From: Beroe forskalii
Lineage: Eukaryota > Ctenophora > Nuda > Beroida > Beroidae
Assembly: GCA_011033025.1 (NCBI GenBank)
Contig: WFMF01000257.1
Location: 62,001 to 126,000 of the forward strand
Direction of reading: 5' to 3'
Length of the DNA stretch: 64,000 nucleotides
Within the stretch, counting starts at the first letter, position 1; every line of letters begins with the position of its first letter. This document shows positions 21,522 to 33,330 of this stretch, in pieces. The notes below the pieces were generated by a model. That model saw only the letters and a program-made list of their open reading frames with translations. It had not been told where the DNA came from and searched no databases. The position numbers and the translations under genes were made by a program.

Positions 21522-21886
21522 GGTAAAAGTGTCACAAGAGTTGTGATTTTTGTCCAATGGATCCATTGGATCCATCATGTCCAATGGACATGTCCAATGG
21601 ACGTCCATTGGACATCCAATGGACATCCATTGAACATGATTGGATCCACTCAGATGGATCCATTGGACATCCATTGGATCCATTGAACATGTCCATTGAA
21701 CATCAAAAATGGATCCAATGGATCCATTGGATCCATTGAACACCATTGGACATTTTTACCGATGGACATCATGTTCAATGGATGTCCATTGGATGTCCAA
21801 TGGACGTCCATTGGACATGTCCATTGGACATGATGGATCCAATGGATCCATTGGACAAAAATCACAACTCTTGTGACACTTTTACC
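21522..21886. mobile_element. 365-bp foldback MITE with 8-bp target duplication
   Basis: Inverted arms of about 115 bp begin GGTAAAAGTGTCACAAGAG. The interior is built from short palindromic words (CCAATGGATCCATTGG, CATGTCCAATGGACATG). GAAAATGG flanks it on both sides (21,514-21,521 and 21,887-21,894), a clean 8-bp target-site duplication. Eight-base duplications fit hAT-like or P-like transposases. The spurious MDPLD-type frames come from the repeat words. Confidence 0.9.
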
Positions 21887-22377
21887 GAAAATGGTTCATA
21901 GCCAGCTCAAAAGCACTATCAAGACTGAGATGAAGAGCTACAGTGATGCTGTCAAGAAGGATGCTGGAGAGAATCTCACCATGAGAAACATCATGAAAGA
22001 TATTTTCAAGAGCGTTTCTGGGGAAAAAGAAAAACTTGTTACTATTTGCTTATTTTGAATTCAACAATAAGCTGATGAAAATGTGAATGAAAAAGTTGGT
22101 GAGATATTCAACGTGATTTAAGACAAACCGAGACTTGATACAGAGGGATTTTGGATTTGTAGGTAGATTTGAAGGAAAACGGCCTGTCAGAGCAACATTG
22201 GATAGAACTGACGCCATGTATTTGAGGTATTGAAAGTAGCAAAGAATTAGTCAAAGCCGAATCAAGACTATAAAAAAATTTTTTATTAGTCTGTAAAAAA
22301 CACCAGAGGAACGTGCTGAAAGGAGAAACCTAGTTCAGGAATTGAAGGAGAAAATTGCTGAACATCTTAGGAAAATT

Positions 22378-22566
22378 ACCTTAGTACATGAAATTAAGTA
22401 AGCAGAAAATTAAGCACTCAGGCCGCAAAAAATGCTTAATTTGGTGCAACGTCAAAAATTGATATGATAAATAATAAGCTAAATAGCTATGAAAAATGCT
22501 TAATTTGGTGTTGCCTAATAATGTGCGTTCTTAATTTTCGGAGTTCTAAATTTCATGTACTAAGGT
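22378..22566. mobile_element. 189-bp MITE
   Basis: Inverted ends ACCTTAGTACATGAAATT (18 bp perfect) extend imperfectly to AAAATTAAG. Inside, AAAATGCTTAATTTGGTG occurs twice. A TA or ATT flank is possible on both sides. It interrupts the LINE ORF1 relic. Confidence 0.75.
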
Positions 22567-22710
22567 ATTTCATAAGATGGGGTGAGATTCATTGTGCAGA
22601 AGACAATGTTGAAGTAGTAGTGTCATCTGGGCTGGAAAATAAGACTGAACAAGGAGTTGCACCTCAGGAAAAGCCATTGCAGAGAACACCTCCATTCAAG
22701 TGATTGACAT

Positions 22711-23838
22711 CCTCAAAAAGGCTGTTTTTCTGAGTGTGACATACAGTTCAGATTGCAGTAATAATTCGTTAAGGAGTAAAAGGGGTCAACTAAATTTAAA
22801 CAGCCCAAGTACATTTGATTGCAAGGGGATTGCAATAGTTAATGTTTTAAGAAACAACTAGTAACATAAACCTGAAGGCCCAAGGGTAAAAGAGTAAAAA
22901 ATCCAAAATAACATCAGCAAATCAGCACATCAGTCGAAAGAACGGTGCAAATCCTATCTTCCTATGAACTGAGGTCCTATGTTATGAGCTTAACCTATGA
23001 TATGAGAAATGAGAATGGGAAAATGAAAAATTTTCAAGCTGCCAAAATCTCAAAATATAAATCTGTAGATATGTTATCTCATAAGATCACTGAGGAAACA
23101 TGGAATTGGATAATGGATTTACTGGAAACATCCTATCATCTCACAGCACTGCATCGCACCCTCTCACATCACACACTCTCATTGCACCCTCTCATCTGAC
23201 TTTTCCATTCAGTCACTCCCTAAAGAACCCTCTCATCTAATCCTTTCATCCAATCACCAACATTCGTTCACTCCTGACGTCTGACACCATCACCACACTA
23301 CATATACCCCCACACATCATTCACCCCTGGCTGAAGACGATCAGCACATGCTATTTTAAAACTACCATAAAAACTACAACTGAATAAAGGGCGATTGAAA
23401 TTTACTCGAAAAACAATTAGACAATTGCGTCTACTACACTAGCTGGCTAGAAAATCAAAGCTTATGCCAGGCCAGAATATTACTTATAAGCTTATATGTT
23501 CAGATGATCCTGAATTCAAAATCACTTCATTGCAACTGAAATTAATCATGACTTATAAAACAAAGGTACAGCTCCCCTCCTTTAACTTTCCAGAAGTCCC
23601 CGGTGTTCCCCCTGGGACTTTTCACAGCCCAGGGAACTAAATGTGCAACGCTGTCTCACCCCTCACCTCACTCACTTCACCGGTCTTGTTGGTTCTCTCC
23701 AGCCCAAAAGAACCTCCTGACGAGGCTTGACCCGTCACAACCCAGAGCGGGAATCAAACTCTTTGCGAGCATCAAACCCTTCAAGGGAATCAAGCTCTAC
23801 ATGAGCACAACCAGCACCATGCTGGATACAACTTAAAG
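22711..23838. other. Unassigned region between LINE fragments
   Basis: Contains CTCTCATC/CACTC-rich sequence at 23,140-23,330. At 23,750-23,800 it has a short run of GGGAATCAAACTCTTT-like units that echo the 18-bp minisatellite at 25.2 kb. No reverse-transcriptase core is visible. Confidence 0.5.
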
Positions 23839-23869
23839 TTGTTTCGGTTGCAAAACTGCCACGACCTAG

Positions 23870-24570
23870 TTCAAAATGCATCACATCTTTCAGTAAGCCC
23901 TGACCTTGCTGCAAAAAACTTGGGCTTCTATGTTGACCACCGGCTCTGCATGGAGAACCAAACAAACCATATCTCTCAGATTTGTTACCTGAATCTCAGA
24001 AATCTTAAACAAATAGGTTCAAGACTTTCCCATGACCTCAAAGTTCAATTGGTCCATGCAAAAATTTTGTCATCTATTGATTATTGCAACTCATCATATT
24101 CCGTGGTTACTGAGAAGTTTATGAAGAAACTTCAGATGATTCAGAACAATGCTGTCAGATTTATTCTTAAGCTGAATGAAAAAAAAAGAGAAATGGACCT
24201 CAATTAGCACTTACTTAAAGGAACCTCCCTTCTTACCAGTTGTTTAGGTATAGAACTCAATTCAAGACTGCCCTCCTGGTATGAATAGCCTTGTTCCTAA
24301 ATATTAAATATCTAAGAGACCTCATAACTTTGAGAGACACAAACAGAATGAGTTTTAGAGTAGATGATGAGTATTTTATCCTTGAAATGCCTAGTAAAAC
24401 AAATTTTTCAAGAACTGAGTATGCATTTAATATACAATGGTCCTAGAATTTGGAATAGTTTACCCTACTCAATTAGAAGCATCCCAGAAATTTTAAGAGA
24501 TCTTAAAAAACTTATTATTATATTTTGAGGAAGCCTTTCAAGGAGTAAGCTCAGTAAAAGTTTATAGTCT
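23870..24570 (+). pseudogene. LINE reverse-transcriptase C-terminal relic
   Basis: Reads AKNLGFYVDHRLCMENQTNH, then KVQLVHAKILSSIDYCNSSY and KLQMIQNNAVRFILKL. This is the connection segment found downstream of the RT domain in CR1/L2/Jockey-type LINEs. After frameshifts from 24,208 on it continues with KYLRDLI and a WNSLPYSIRSIPEIL-like stretch near 24,450-24,490, the usual end of these proteins. RT catalytic motifs are absent, so it is 5'-truncated. Confidence 0.75.
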
Positions 24571-25167
24571 AGATTTTTGGCTACTTGAATCTTTTTGAAA
24601 TTCTGAGTCTTTTCTAATCTTGTGGTCACGCTTAAATGGCTAAAATATTACCCTCTCATGATATTTATTTGACAATGTCTTAGCGTGTAATTTGATTTTA
24701 TTTATATTAAAGGGGACTACAACAATGACCCACCAACCCCTACTAACCCATACTCCCATTCCAGTATTCCACAATATGGGGAGAAAATACAGAGAGATGA
24801 GAGCCTGACTACATTAGAAAGAGAACTAAAGTCGAGATGCATACAAAAAGAGATGAATATTCTCACGGGGTGATTGTGATCCCAAAGAGCCTGATAGCTC
24901 CCCAGTCCTCAGAAGAAGAATTTTCAACGAGGTTCGGTTACAGATCATCAGTCAGAAGCTTCAGGACGTTGGGATACGTGGAATCATTAACGAACAGAAG
25001 GCAAGATTTCTCTACATAACCACTGCAGAGAGGGCTGCGGAGTACTGAAATCCCAGGGGTGATACCGGCTTTTTCTGCTCTGGTTGCTTTCCCTGCTATG
25101 GTCCTAACTCCTACCGGGGAAAGACACACAGCTAACTTTCATACTGTGCTTTTATACCATGGACTCT
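24571..25167. other. Spacer with a possible coding relic
   Basis: Around 24,911-25,050 (plus strand) a frame reads FNEVRLQIISQKLQDVGIRG then KARFLYITTAERAAEY. It has amphipathic, coding-like character, possibly another LINE ORF1 fragment. Otherwise nothing is recognised. Confidence 0.3.
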
Positions 25168-25605
25168 ACACCACCCTTAACGGGAATCAAACCCTCAACG
25201 GGAATCAAACCCATAACGGGAATCAAACCCTCAACGGGAATCAAACCCATAACGGGAATCAAACCCATAGCGGGAATCAAACCCACAACGGGAATCAAAC
25301 CCTCAACGGGAATCAAACCCATAACGGGAATCAAACCCTCAACGGGAATCAAACCCATAACGGGAATCAAACCCCCAACGGGAATCAAACCCTCGACGGG
25401 AATCAAACCCTCGACGGGAACCAAACCCTCGATGGGATTCAAACCCTCAACGGGAATCAAACCCTCAACAGGAATCAAACCCTCAACGGGAATCAAACCC
25501 ATAACGGGAATCAAACCCATAACGGGAATCAAACTCTCAACGGGAATCAAACCCTCAACGGGAATCAAACCCTCAACGGGAATCAAACCCTCGACGGGAA
25601 CCAAA
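25168..25605. repeat. 18-bp minisatellite, about 24 copies
   Basis: Units AACGGGAATCAAACCCTC and AACGGGAATCAAACCCAT alternate irregularly. The unit length is a multiple of three and contains no stop codon in several frames. Long frames (Asn-Gly-Asn-Gln-Thr-x on plus, Pro-Val-Glu-Gly-Leu-Ile on minus) therefore appear automatically. Confidence 0.95.
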
Positions 25606-25871
25606 GGTCAAAAATTTTGGACCTATACCCCATTTTCTGGGCTGAGGAACACGATGAGAAGCTTAGAAATATGTAACTCAAGCAGAAAAAGAGATGGGCA
25701 AATATTTTACCGAAAATCATGATTTTTACAGTAAAATGGCTGTACCTGTGCACGTGCTTAAAATTATTTTTTTGTCTGAAAATTTTTCTGTCAACCTTTA
25801 ATGTCCCAAAGGATAGCTTCTGACCCCGAACAACATACAGCTCTCTAGTTGGGAAATTATGAAACGCCCTA

Positions 25872-27690
25872 AGCTAGAGGCAGTTGCAGAGCTTATTGTA
25901 CAAGGGTTCAGCGTTAATGTCCAGTCTTTAAAAGACGCCAAGTTTACTCTTAGAAAGCCACATGGGACACTGATTGGTGTGCGAGACAGTGGAGTGAATG
26001 TGGAAGATATACTATCTGAGGAGGCCGAGGTGGAGATAGTAGAACCTGACGACACGACTTCTCTTGCAGATTATATATTATAGTAAGACTATTGAAGTCG
26101 ATGGAAAGCAGGTGTACAAGGCAACATTTGTGTCGCACAGGGGCAGCCAATGTCCAAAGATCGGCTGCGTCGTGTAGAAGGGATGACACGTGATACGGGA
26201 TTACAAGCACCCAGAGAAGCAATTGACAACATGGTATATACAGGCGATCCCCAGAGTGAAACCTCAGGTGACCAGACGGCGTACATAGGAAACCTTAAAT
26301 TGATAAAGGTTGCCAACAAAGTTGAGTCACAGGTTGTATCTTCTTCACTGGGGCAGGATAGCACAATAGTTGTTGAGATCTCAAAGATTAATCTAGTGGT
26401 ACACCCTAATGATAGCACCAAAATGTATTGGGATGGGTCAGTCTCAGAAAGTACCGAAAGCTTGAGTGGACAGTACGTCATGGCAATCAACAGAGGTAGA
26501 CGAACCCCCAACTGGATTGTCATCATGCATTCGACCGACAGCGATTCATTCTGGATGTAGGAGTTCAGATGGGCGAGAGCCACAAGGCAGATGTTAATGT
26601 GATGATGAAAAGTGTCAACACTGTCCAGAGAAAGTGCCCCTGCAGAAAAATGCGAGATCACGTGGCTTTGCTTCCAAGTATTCTCTGCAAGGATTTAGAG
26701 GGAATTAATGTGTGTGATTCTGCGGGAAATCTTCATGCACTAATAGTCTGACAAAACAAGATACGTCAAAAGACTAACACAACATACTATAAGACTACCT
26801 CTAATTGCCCTTACCACCTATTCCATCAGAGGACTCCTCGGGACTTATCAAAGAGGAACAATTGCACAAATCACCTTCTGATGTGCCCATAGAGAGAGTT
26901 GCAGTGTAGCAACAGTTTGGAAATACAATCTGCCTGCTCACTACACTGCTCTGCATGCAGACAGGGACGTGCCACAAGATCTTATCATCAGTGAGCAGGA
27001 GAAAACACGCCTTGTCCGCTCGTAGATTAAACCACTTTTAGTTTTCATTTCATCCCTGACTCTTGAACAGTGTTTTTTCAACAATTTTTAAGTTTTTTAT
27101 GAGTTTTAATCTCAATTTGGACTGCACAGCATTTTCCAGCATTAATTAATGTTACTCAATACCCAATATATTGTATTGTAAATGATGCTCTTTTTTATAT
27201 CTGCCCATTATTGAATTAAATTTACTAAATTCTGTTATCAGCTTAACCTGCAATTTAATTTTATGGTAAAAATATAACAGTAATAATTGAACAGTGTTTT
27301 AATCATTTCAGAGTTTTTAATCTCAATTTGAACTGCATAGCATTTTCCAACATTAATTAATGTTTCTCAATACTCAATTTTGAATATGATAATTTTGTAT
27401 TGTAAATGATGCTCTTTGCTATATCTGCCCATTATTGCATGCAATTTACGAAATTCTGTTTCAGCTTGACGATCAGAACCTGCAATTTTATTTGATGGTT
27501 ATCCAAAAATCAAAAATGCTTAAACATAGATTTGAGGTCAGAAAATAGGGGTGGGTCCCATCATTTTTGGTGGTCAAATCACTTAATGCAGGACACTAAG
27601 TGGGAAGGGTGGGTGGGTCCCTTAGAAAATCTCAAAAATCCCACTTAATGAGCATGTGTTCCAACCATTTACTGCTTGAGCCCCCCCCCC
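25872..27690 (+). pseudogene. Inverted, truncated second copy of the P-like transposon end
   Basis: Matches the reverse complement of 8,102-9,943 almost throughout. It covers the last roughly 380 codons of exon 4, the 3' subterminal repeats and the terminal repeat ending CTGCTTGAG then ten C at 27,690. Homology begins abruptly at AGCTAGAGGCAG (25,872). The frame is broken at several places (about 26,083, 26,145, 26,265, 26,495, 26,750), so no functional product is made. Sequence outside the breaks is very close to the intact copy, so the duplication is fairly young. Confidence 0.9.
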
Positions 27691-30325
27691 GAAAACGCGT
27701 GTACCTAAATGAAAACGTATTTAGATACACATATTTGCAAATGGGTCAATGAGCAATGAGCATCCTGGAATCATCTCCTTGCTCTCTGCAGCTTCGTACA
27801 GCATCCGTAATGTCAGCTGCTCTCCACCCGGATTTAATCAAGTCCTTCCCTTGATCAATACCATAATTTGAATCGAAAACTCCAAACATGCTGAGGTTTG
27901 ATGGATAATAGATATAAAAGAAGGGTAGAAGGGTGGATACAGCTACAGGAAATTTCTTGAAACTGTTTAATTGTTAAAAATTGATTTTAGAAATTATGGT
28001 CAGTAGAATTTAAGGTTTGTACAATTTAAGGTGTGTAAGAAAGTCGCCGATGACCTTAATAAGTACACAACATAATTTATACCACTAAGGTAATGATTCT
28101 CTGATTGATGCTTTAATGATTCAGTAATTTGTACTTTATTTATGGAAATGATTGCATCTATTCTTTTTTAGCTCTTTGCCCGAAATCCTCCTATTTTACC
28201 TTGATCCAATTGCAATTGCTTTCCTACGGAACTCTGACATACTGTTTCTCTGTTTGTGTGATTTCTTTCCTGATATTCTGATTTTAGTAAGCATTGCTAT
28301 GAGCATTGTGCCTCTGTTGAGCTTCTTTGTAAATATCCATTGTCCATTCTAGATTTAACATTTTCCTCTTCATCTTGTTTATTAACATTCGACGATTCAT
28401 GCACCCACCTTTTTGGTTTTAGTATTCATTTCTTCCTGCCAAATTCTGATATCCCGTACTTGTGTTTGATGCTTGATAGTATTTGCTGATTATAAATTAG
28501 TCAAAATAAGTCACAAAAACATAGTTTTGATTCAAAATACAGCTTAATCTGTTTTGTCGACCAAAATTTCGTTCTCAACCAGAAAGCACTTAGCCACTCC
28601 TGAAGAATGTTAACAAGGCTACCCACATACTTTAGAAATATCAATCAACTTATGTAGAAATGATCACCGCAGAAATCGGCCGGGATTTGGTGATTTTGTC
28701 CCGGTCTTGACAAGGATGGCTTGTTTTGCCGGGATTTTAGCCCGCATTTTCGTTGTATTATGAGTGAAAAAGTGAAGTAAGAACACCATTATTTTGTGCA
28801 TTCTATCTAATCTGTGTGATGATGTTTTTGGATTCATTGGTGGTGCACTTGTGTAAACCCAAATAAGCAAAATGCCTTCCTACGGTTAATTATATTCGAG
28901 GAAAATGGTTCCAATACAAATAAATGGAAGTAAAACGCCGAGAAAGCCATTTTAGTTTTTTGCCTGTATAAGAAAGCCCGAAAAAAGGGCGTGGTCAGGA
29001 GGCGGCTTTTCCCGATCAAATTTTTGAAAAAGGATTTTTGGACCACCCTACAATATAATATACCAATGTACCTACCTCTTGTACCTCTTGTACAAAGAAG
29101 ATAAGCAGCACCAACAGCCAATGTTATGAAATAGAAATAAACATATAATTACAGTCTAATTACATAATCAAAAGTAATGTCAGACCAGCGAAATCAAGGG
29201 ATCTTCAAACTCGTCGAATGGAGAAAGTCCCAAACAGTGCTCTAAAGTGTTATACAGCGGTGTCAAAGAGTCAGTTGGTGTCAAGGTAGTAAAGCGGTGG
29301 TAAAGAAGTGAGGCGGTGTAAAGGTAGGATCATGTTGCGGTAGTTAGTAAGGCGGTGCCAAGAATGTGAAACAGTGTCGCAGTAGTAGTTAAAGCAAACC
29401 GGTGTCGAGGTCGAAAAACAGAATCATCGTAGTAAACTGTAGTGTAGCGAAGTCTCGGGCGAAGAAAATATGGATTACACTTCCTTAACCGTCATTGGCT
29501 TGATTACTTGAATCCTTCGATTCCTGTTATTGGCTGTTACAGCTGTTGGAATAGATGTAAAACCTTCGAAATAAAAAACCTTCGAAATGAAAAATCATGT
29601 GCCAAAATGTTGCGCCAGAATAAAATTACGAACTTTTGGGTGGTTCAACTTGTTCGCATGATTTTATATGATCAGATATGTATGTAGAATGTAGATGGTC
29701 ATGATGCAACTGAGATGCCTGTAAAATTTGGTGCGTCTATCTAGAAAGCCGAGACGATGGTCCACTTTTTGATTTTCAGTATGTGACACTATATTTTCAG
29801 GCTATAATGTGTAGATCGATTCATTCGATATTTTGGTTAACAATTAACAAAACCGATTATTTTAAAGCAAAATCATTTTTGTGACGTGCTTTGACTATCT
29901 GAACATATTGTATAAGGGATTCCGAAAAAATTGGGAACATTTTTGAAATTGGTGTCATAATTTGGTGTCACCGCACCACCATTTTCAGAAAATAGTCTCC
30001 ATAATGGTTCAAGCAATGTGCAGTGACCGTTCGCTGTCATATCTAATAAAACACTGTAATTGCTGTCATATCTGACCATTTAAAACTTGTTACAGGGAAA
30101 TGATCATAAAACGTACCGCAATTCGGGGATTCATCGACCGACTGCGCCTTAGCAATGCGCAAATGCTATCCACTACAATATATATGCCGTTGAACTGCGA
30201 TTGGTGTTAATGTCAACTTATGCCTGAGAATCTAGTTCCAAATTACAAGCTCACTAAAATTGCCAAATCAAGATTTCTGTACCAAAATTCCCCATAAAAA
30301 AAGTCTTTTCGTGGAGTTAATGTTT
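27691..30325. other. Unassigned AT-rich stretch
   Basis: No convincing gene. A loose GCGGTG(T/G)-AAAG repeat lies at about 29,240-29,420. The hydrophobic frame at 28,152-28,352 has no recognisable family and no supporting signals. Confidence 0.5.
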
Positions 30326-31070
30326 CCGCGGATTTGGAACCAAAATGGAACCAATGTCAAGATTTTGTCAAGAAAGTGGAACCACTTGTCAAAACGCATT
30401 TTTTCGGCGATATACACTTAAAAATCGATGTCAATTGTTTCGTATTGATTGCATGAAACATATTAATCAACTTTCAAGTCAATATTGCTAATATAATGAC
30501 CCTGAAATCAATTAGAAGGCCTAATTGGGTCAATTTTGAAATTTTGTCGGATTTTCAAAAAATGGTCGGAATCGAAAGTTATGGATAGTGTGACCTATCA
30601 CTGAAAATATTGGGCCGATTAGAGTTAAAAAAATGCCAAAAACGTGCTTGACAAAAGAAAATGTTCTCACTCGAAATTCTTGACAAAAAAGTGGAACCAC
30701 TTGTCAAAATGCATTTTTCCTGCGATTTATACTTGAAAATCGATGCCATATGGTTGGGCTTGATGCCATGAAACGTATTAGAAACTTTGAAGTCAAAATT
30801 GCAAATGCCATGGCCCTGAAATCAATTAGAAGGCCTAATTTGGTCAATTTTGAAATTTTATCGGTTTTTCATGAAAATGGTCGGAATCGAAAGTTATGGA
30901 TGATGTGACCTATCGCTGAAAATATTGGGCCGATTGGAGTCAAAAGAGTGCCAAAAACGTGCTTGACAAAATGAAATATACTCACTTGAAATTCGTGACA
31001 AAAAGTGGAACCATTTGGTAACGCACATAACACGAAATTCCGAATTGACATTTTGGTTCCAAATCCGCGG
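30326..31070. mobile_element. 745-bp TIR element with internal tandem repeat of about 308 bp
   Basis: Perfect 22-bp inverted ends start CCGCGGATTTGGAACC. Inside are two direct repeats, each opening AAAGTGGAACCACTTGTCAA (30,371 and 30,679) and including TGACCTATC(A/G)CTGAAAATA. A partial third start lies near 31,001. No coding capacity. Confidence 0.75.
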
Positions 31071-31957
31071 ATTCATCTATAGTTTTCGTGAATCGCCGAG
31101 CAATAATTCAGAAAAAAGTGCATTTTGTGAGCGCATTTCGTATAAAATTTTGAAGCCGCGCCGCGCGCGCGTCTAGTCTATTAGTCCGGTAGAAAACTGC
31201 CAAATTTTGAAGAGTTGGGGAACTAACTTGGGGCAATGACTTAGGGTGTTTTTTCGATTCATTATGGTCCCAGGAGTCACCAAACCGGAATCCCCGAAAA
31301 TCCGGTCGGCACTTTTCGAGATATGGCCACGCCCTTTTTTGACCGTGGGAATTTTTGGCGAAAATCACTAAAAATTCACAAAATGGCAAATAAGGCATGG
31401 TTATACTCTAGAACGATGTTTTTTGACCCGAGAAATCGATTAAAACCATTATCTAAGCTCTAAACCCAATATTTTGGCCAGAAGGGGCCACGCCCACTTT
31501 TTGTCGTGGGTATTTTGGCTAAAAATCGGAACTTTTTAAAACATTGGAACATATACATGATTACACTCTAGACCCATGTTTTTTGACCCGAGAAATCGAT
31601 TAAAACCATTATCTTAGCTCTAGACCAAATATTTTGTCCAGTAGGAGCCACGCCCACTTTTTGTCGTTGGTATTTTGGCTAAAAATCGGAACTTTTTGAT
31701 ACATTGGAACATAGGCATGATTATACTCTAGACCCATGTTTTTTGACCCTAGAAATCGATTAAAACCATTATCTAACGTCTAGAACCAATATTGTGGCTA
31801 GTAGGGGCCACGCCCACTTTTTGTCGTGGGTATTTTGGCTAAAAATCGGAACTTTTTAAAACATTGGAACATAGGCGTGATTATACTCAAGACCCATGTT
31901 TTTTGACCCAAGAAATCGATTAAGACACTGACCCTTACCACGATCCTTACTTTTACA

Positions 31958-32396
31958 TCTATATTAATAATTTCAGAGTGTTCGTGCATCTGTCTGTCTG
32001 TCTGTGTAAAATGACTATTTAAGAAGTGCATTTGATATTTTTGATGGGTTTTTTCGGGAAAATCTTCTCCCAATTAAGGGGATTATTATTATTTAAGGAA
32101 AATTTGAATTGGACCATCCATTGATTAGTTATTTGCATAATAAATATCATGCGTTTACTAATGCTAATATATGCTATGGAAAGGCAATACTATATAGGTG
32201 ATCTCTAATTACAAAGTATGTTGTGCGGGGCATTTCTGCTAATATCTGTAATCCTCGGTAAGCGGTAATGGTGATCCAATTACTTAACAAATTCCAAGAT
32301 GAGGTCATGAAGCAAGTAGCTGTTGGCTGCTGGATACAAGATGAACCGAAGGTATCAGGTTGATTGTTTCCGCGAATCTTCGCGGGCAAATGCTAG
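31958..32396 (+). mobile_element. Non-autonomous Helitron, 439 bp
   Basis: The 5' end reads TCTATATTAATAATTTCAG, followed by a CTGTCTGTCTGTCTG run, the typical start of animal Helitrons. The 3' end has the hairpin CCGCGAATCTTCGCGG (32,370-32,385), a 7-base spacer and CTAG at 32,393-32,396. It sits between a host A (31,957) and a host T (32,397), as expected for Helitron A|T insertion. No Rep/helicase coding is present, so it would depend on a helper in trans. It lies inside the 31.2-35.4 kb element. Confidence 0.85.
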
Positions 32397-32440
32397 TATT
32401 GTATCATATTTTATCATATTATGAGGTTAAAGTGTGTTGG

Positions 32441-32608
32441 AAATTGGACAGTGGTCACGTGAACATAATTAGCGTTGGATCGGTTAATGTCAATGATTAT
32501 GTCATCTTACGACACTTCATCAGATGAAGTGTCGTAAGATGACATTTATCATTGACATATTTTTACCAATCCAACGCTAATTATGTTCACGTGACCACTG
32601 TCCAATTT
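32441..32608. mobile_element. 168-bp near-perfect hairpin element
   Basis: The whole segment folds on itself. AAATTGGACAGTGGTCACGT at the left is matched by its inverse at the right. The centre is GACACTTCATCAGATGAAGTGTC, and only a few bases are unpaired. CACGTG occurs once in each arm. Confidence 0.85.
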
Positions 32609-32911
32609 GCAATGTGAGTGTCCAATGTCCATGTGTCCATGTTGAGATGTTGCATGACTCTGTGCCGCTTCACTTTAGTTTTTTCCTATAACCTATCAGC
32701 TTAATACCTAGGCTAAGCTTGAGAAGAATATTTTGACCCTTACTTTTGCGCAGGAACTGCTATCTTTTAGGTAAACTGATCAGATTCATAAGATAGGCCC
32801 AAAGGACTTGTCGTCGTGAAATTAGCATCCAGGAGCCGACTTGCCGTCCCCCAATACACAGGAGGTGACTCGTTTATCGCCATTAGGGCTCTCTATGGCA
32901 ATCGTTACATA

Positions 32912-33142
32912 CTAACATGTGTGATGGGATTCTGGGGATTGAAGAGGAACTGTCTCGTTCCAATCACATTCCTCCAGCACATCCAGACACTGCCCAAAAG
33001 CCTCATGGTTGTCCATTGTCAAAGCCTCTCGAAGGTGCGTCCCCTTTAAGTAGTAACACTCAAGTACCGGTATCTGCTGTCCATTGACAACTGCTGTCCA
33101 ATGAGCATGACTCTCTGGAGTATGGATGAGTCCATGATACAC
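32912..33142 (-). CDS. Unidentified coding-like segment
   Basis: A 76-residue frame reads HTPESHAHWTAVVNGQQIPV, then YYLKGTHLREALTMDNHEAF and CLDVLEECDW. Its composition is protein-like rather than repeat-derived, and an acceptor-like ATACTCCAG lies near 33,120. No family is recognised and the far end meets a stop before a donor. It may be an exon or transposon relic. Confidence 0.3.
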   Translation of the reverse strand: MYHGLIHTPESHAHWTAVVNGQQIPVLECYYLKGTHLREALTMDNHEAFGQCLDVLEECDWNETVPLQSPESHHTC

Positions 33143-33155
33143 ATAATATAGAACT

Positions 33156-33330
33156 ATAGGTCGAAGGAGTAACCTAATACCACATATATTATATATGTAG
33201 TGAGCGCGAAGCGAGAACTATATATAGACGCATTATTGGCCGAAGCGAAGCTGAGGTCAATAATGGTTTGTTTTGGACGAGGCGAAGCCGAGTTCAAAAC
33301 AATGTGGTATTAGGTACTCCTGAGACCTAT
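33156..33330. mobile_element. 175-bp MITE
   Basis: Inverted ends ATAGGTC-nnn-GGAGTA(A)CCTAATACCACAT. The interior has short GC palindromes such as GCGCGAAGCGAG and GAGGCGAAGCCGAG. No coding. Confidence 0.75.

Larger units (their letters stand above)
21239..22710 (+). pseudogene. LINE ORF1 (gag-like) relic broken by two MITEs
   Basis: The coding remnant can be followed across the 365-bp insertion at 21,522-21,886. FQK before it continues with MVHSQLKSTIKTEMKSYSDAV after it. Later it reads RPVRATLDRTDAMYLRY and KTPEERAERRNLVQELKEKI (about 22,180-22,370). This is the pattern of the RRM/C-terminal region of LINE ORF1 proteins. A YFIRWGEIHC segment follows the second insertion at 22,378-22,566. 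Several stops and frameshifts make it a pseudogene. Confidence 0.6.

Noticed and set aside
25168..25605. CRISPR array
   Set aside because: Units are directly adjacent with no spacers, and the genome is eukaryotic.
25059..25722. Proteins of 150-205 residues with NGNQT or PVEGLI repeats
   Set aside because: They are produced by an 18-bp unit without stops and appear on both strands at once. No flanking coding sequence is present.
28152..28352. Small membrane protein
   Set aside because: Hydrophobic composition is expected from T-rich DNA, and there is no start context, family or neighbouring signal.
33172..33315. Bacterial-looking GCGAAGCGAG words as a sign of contamination
   Set aside because: They lie inside a well-defined MITE with inverted ends in AT-rich eukaryotic sequence.
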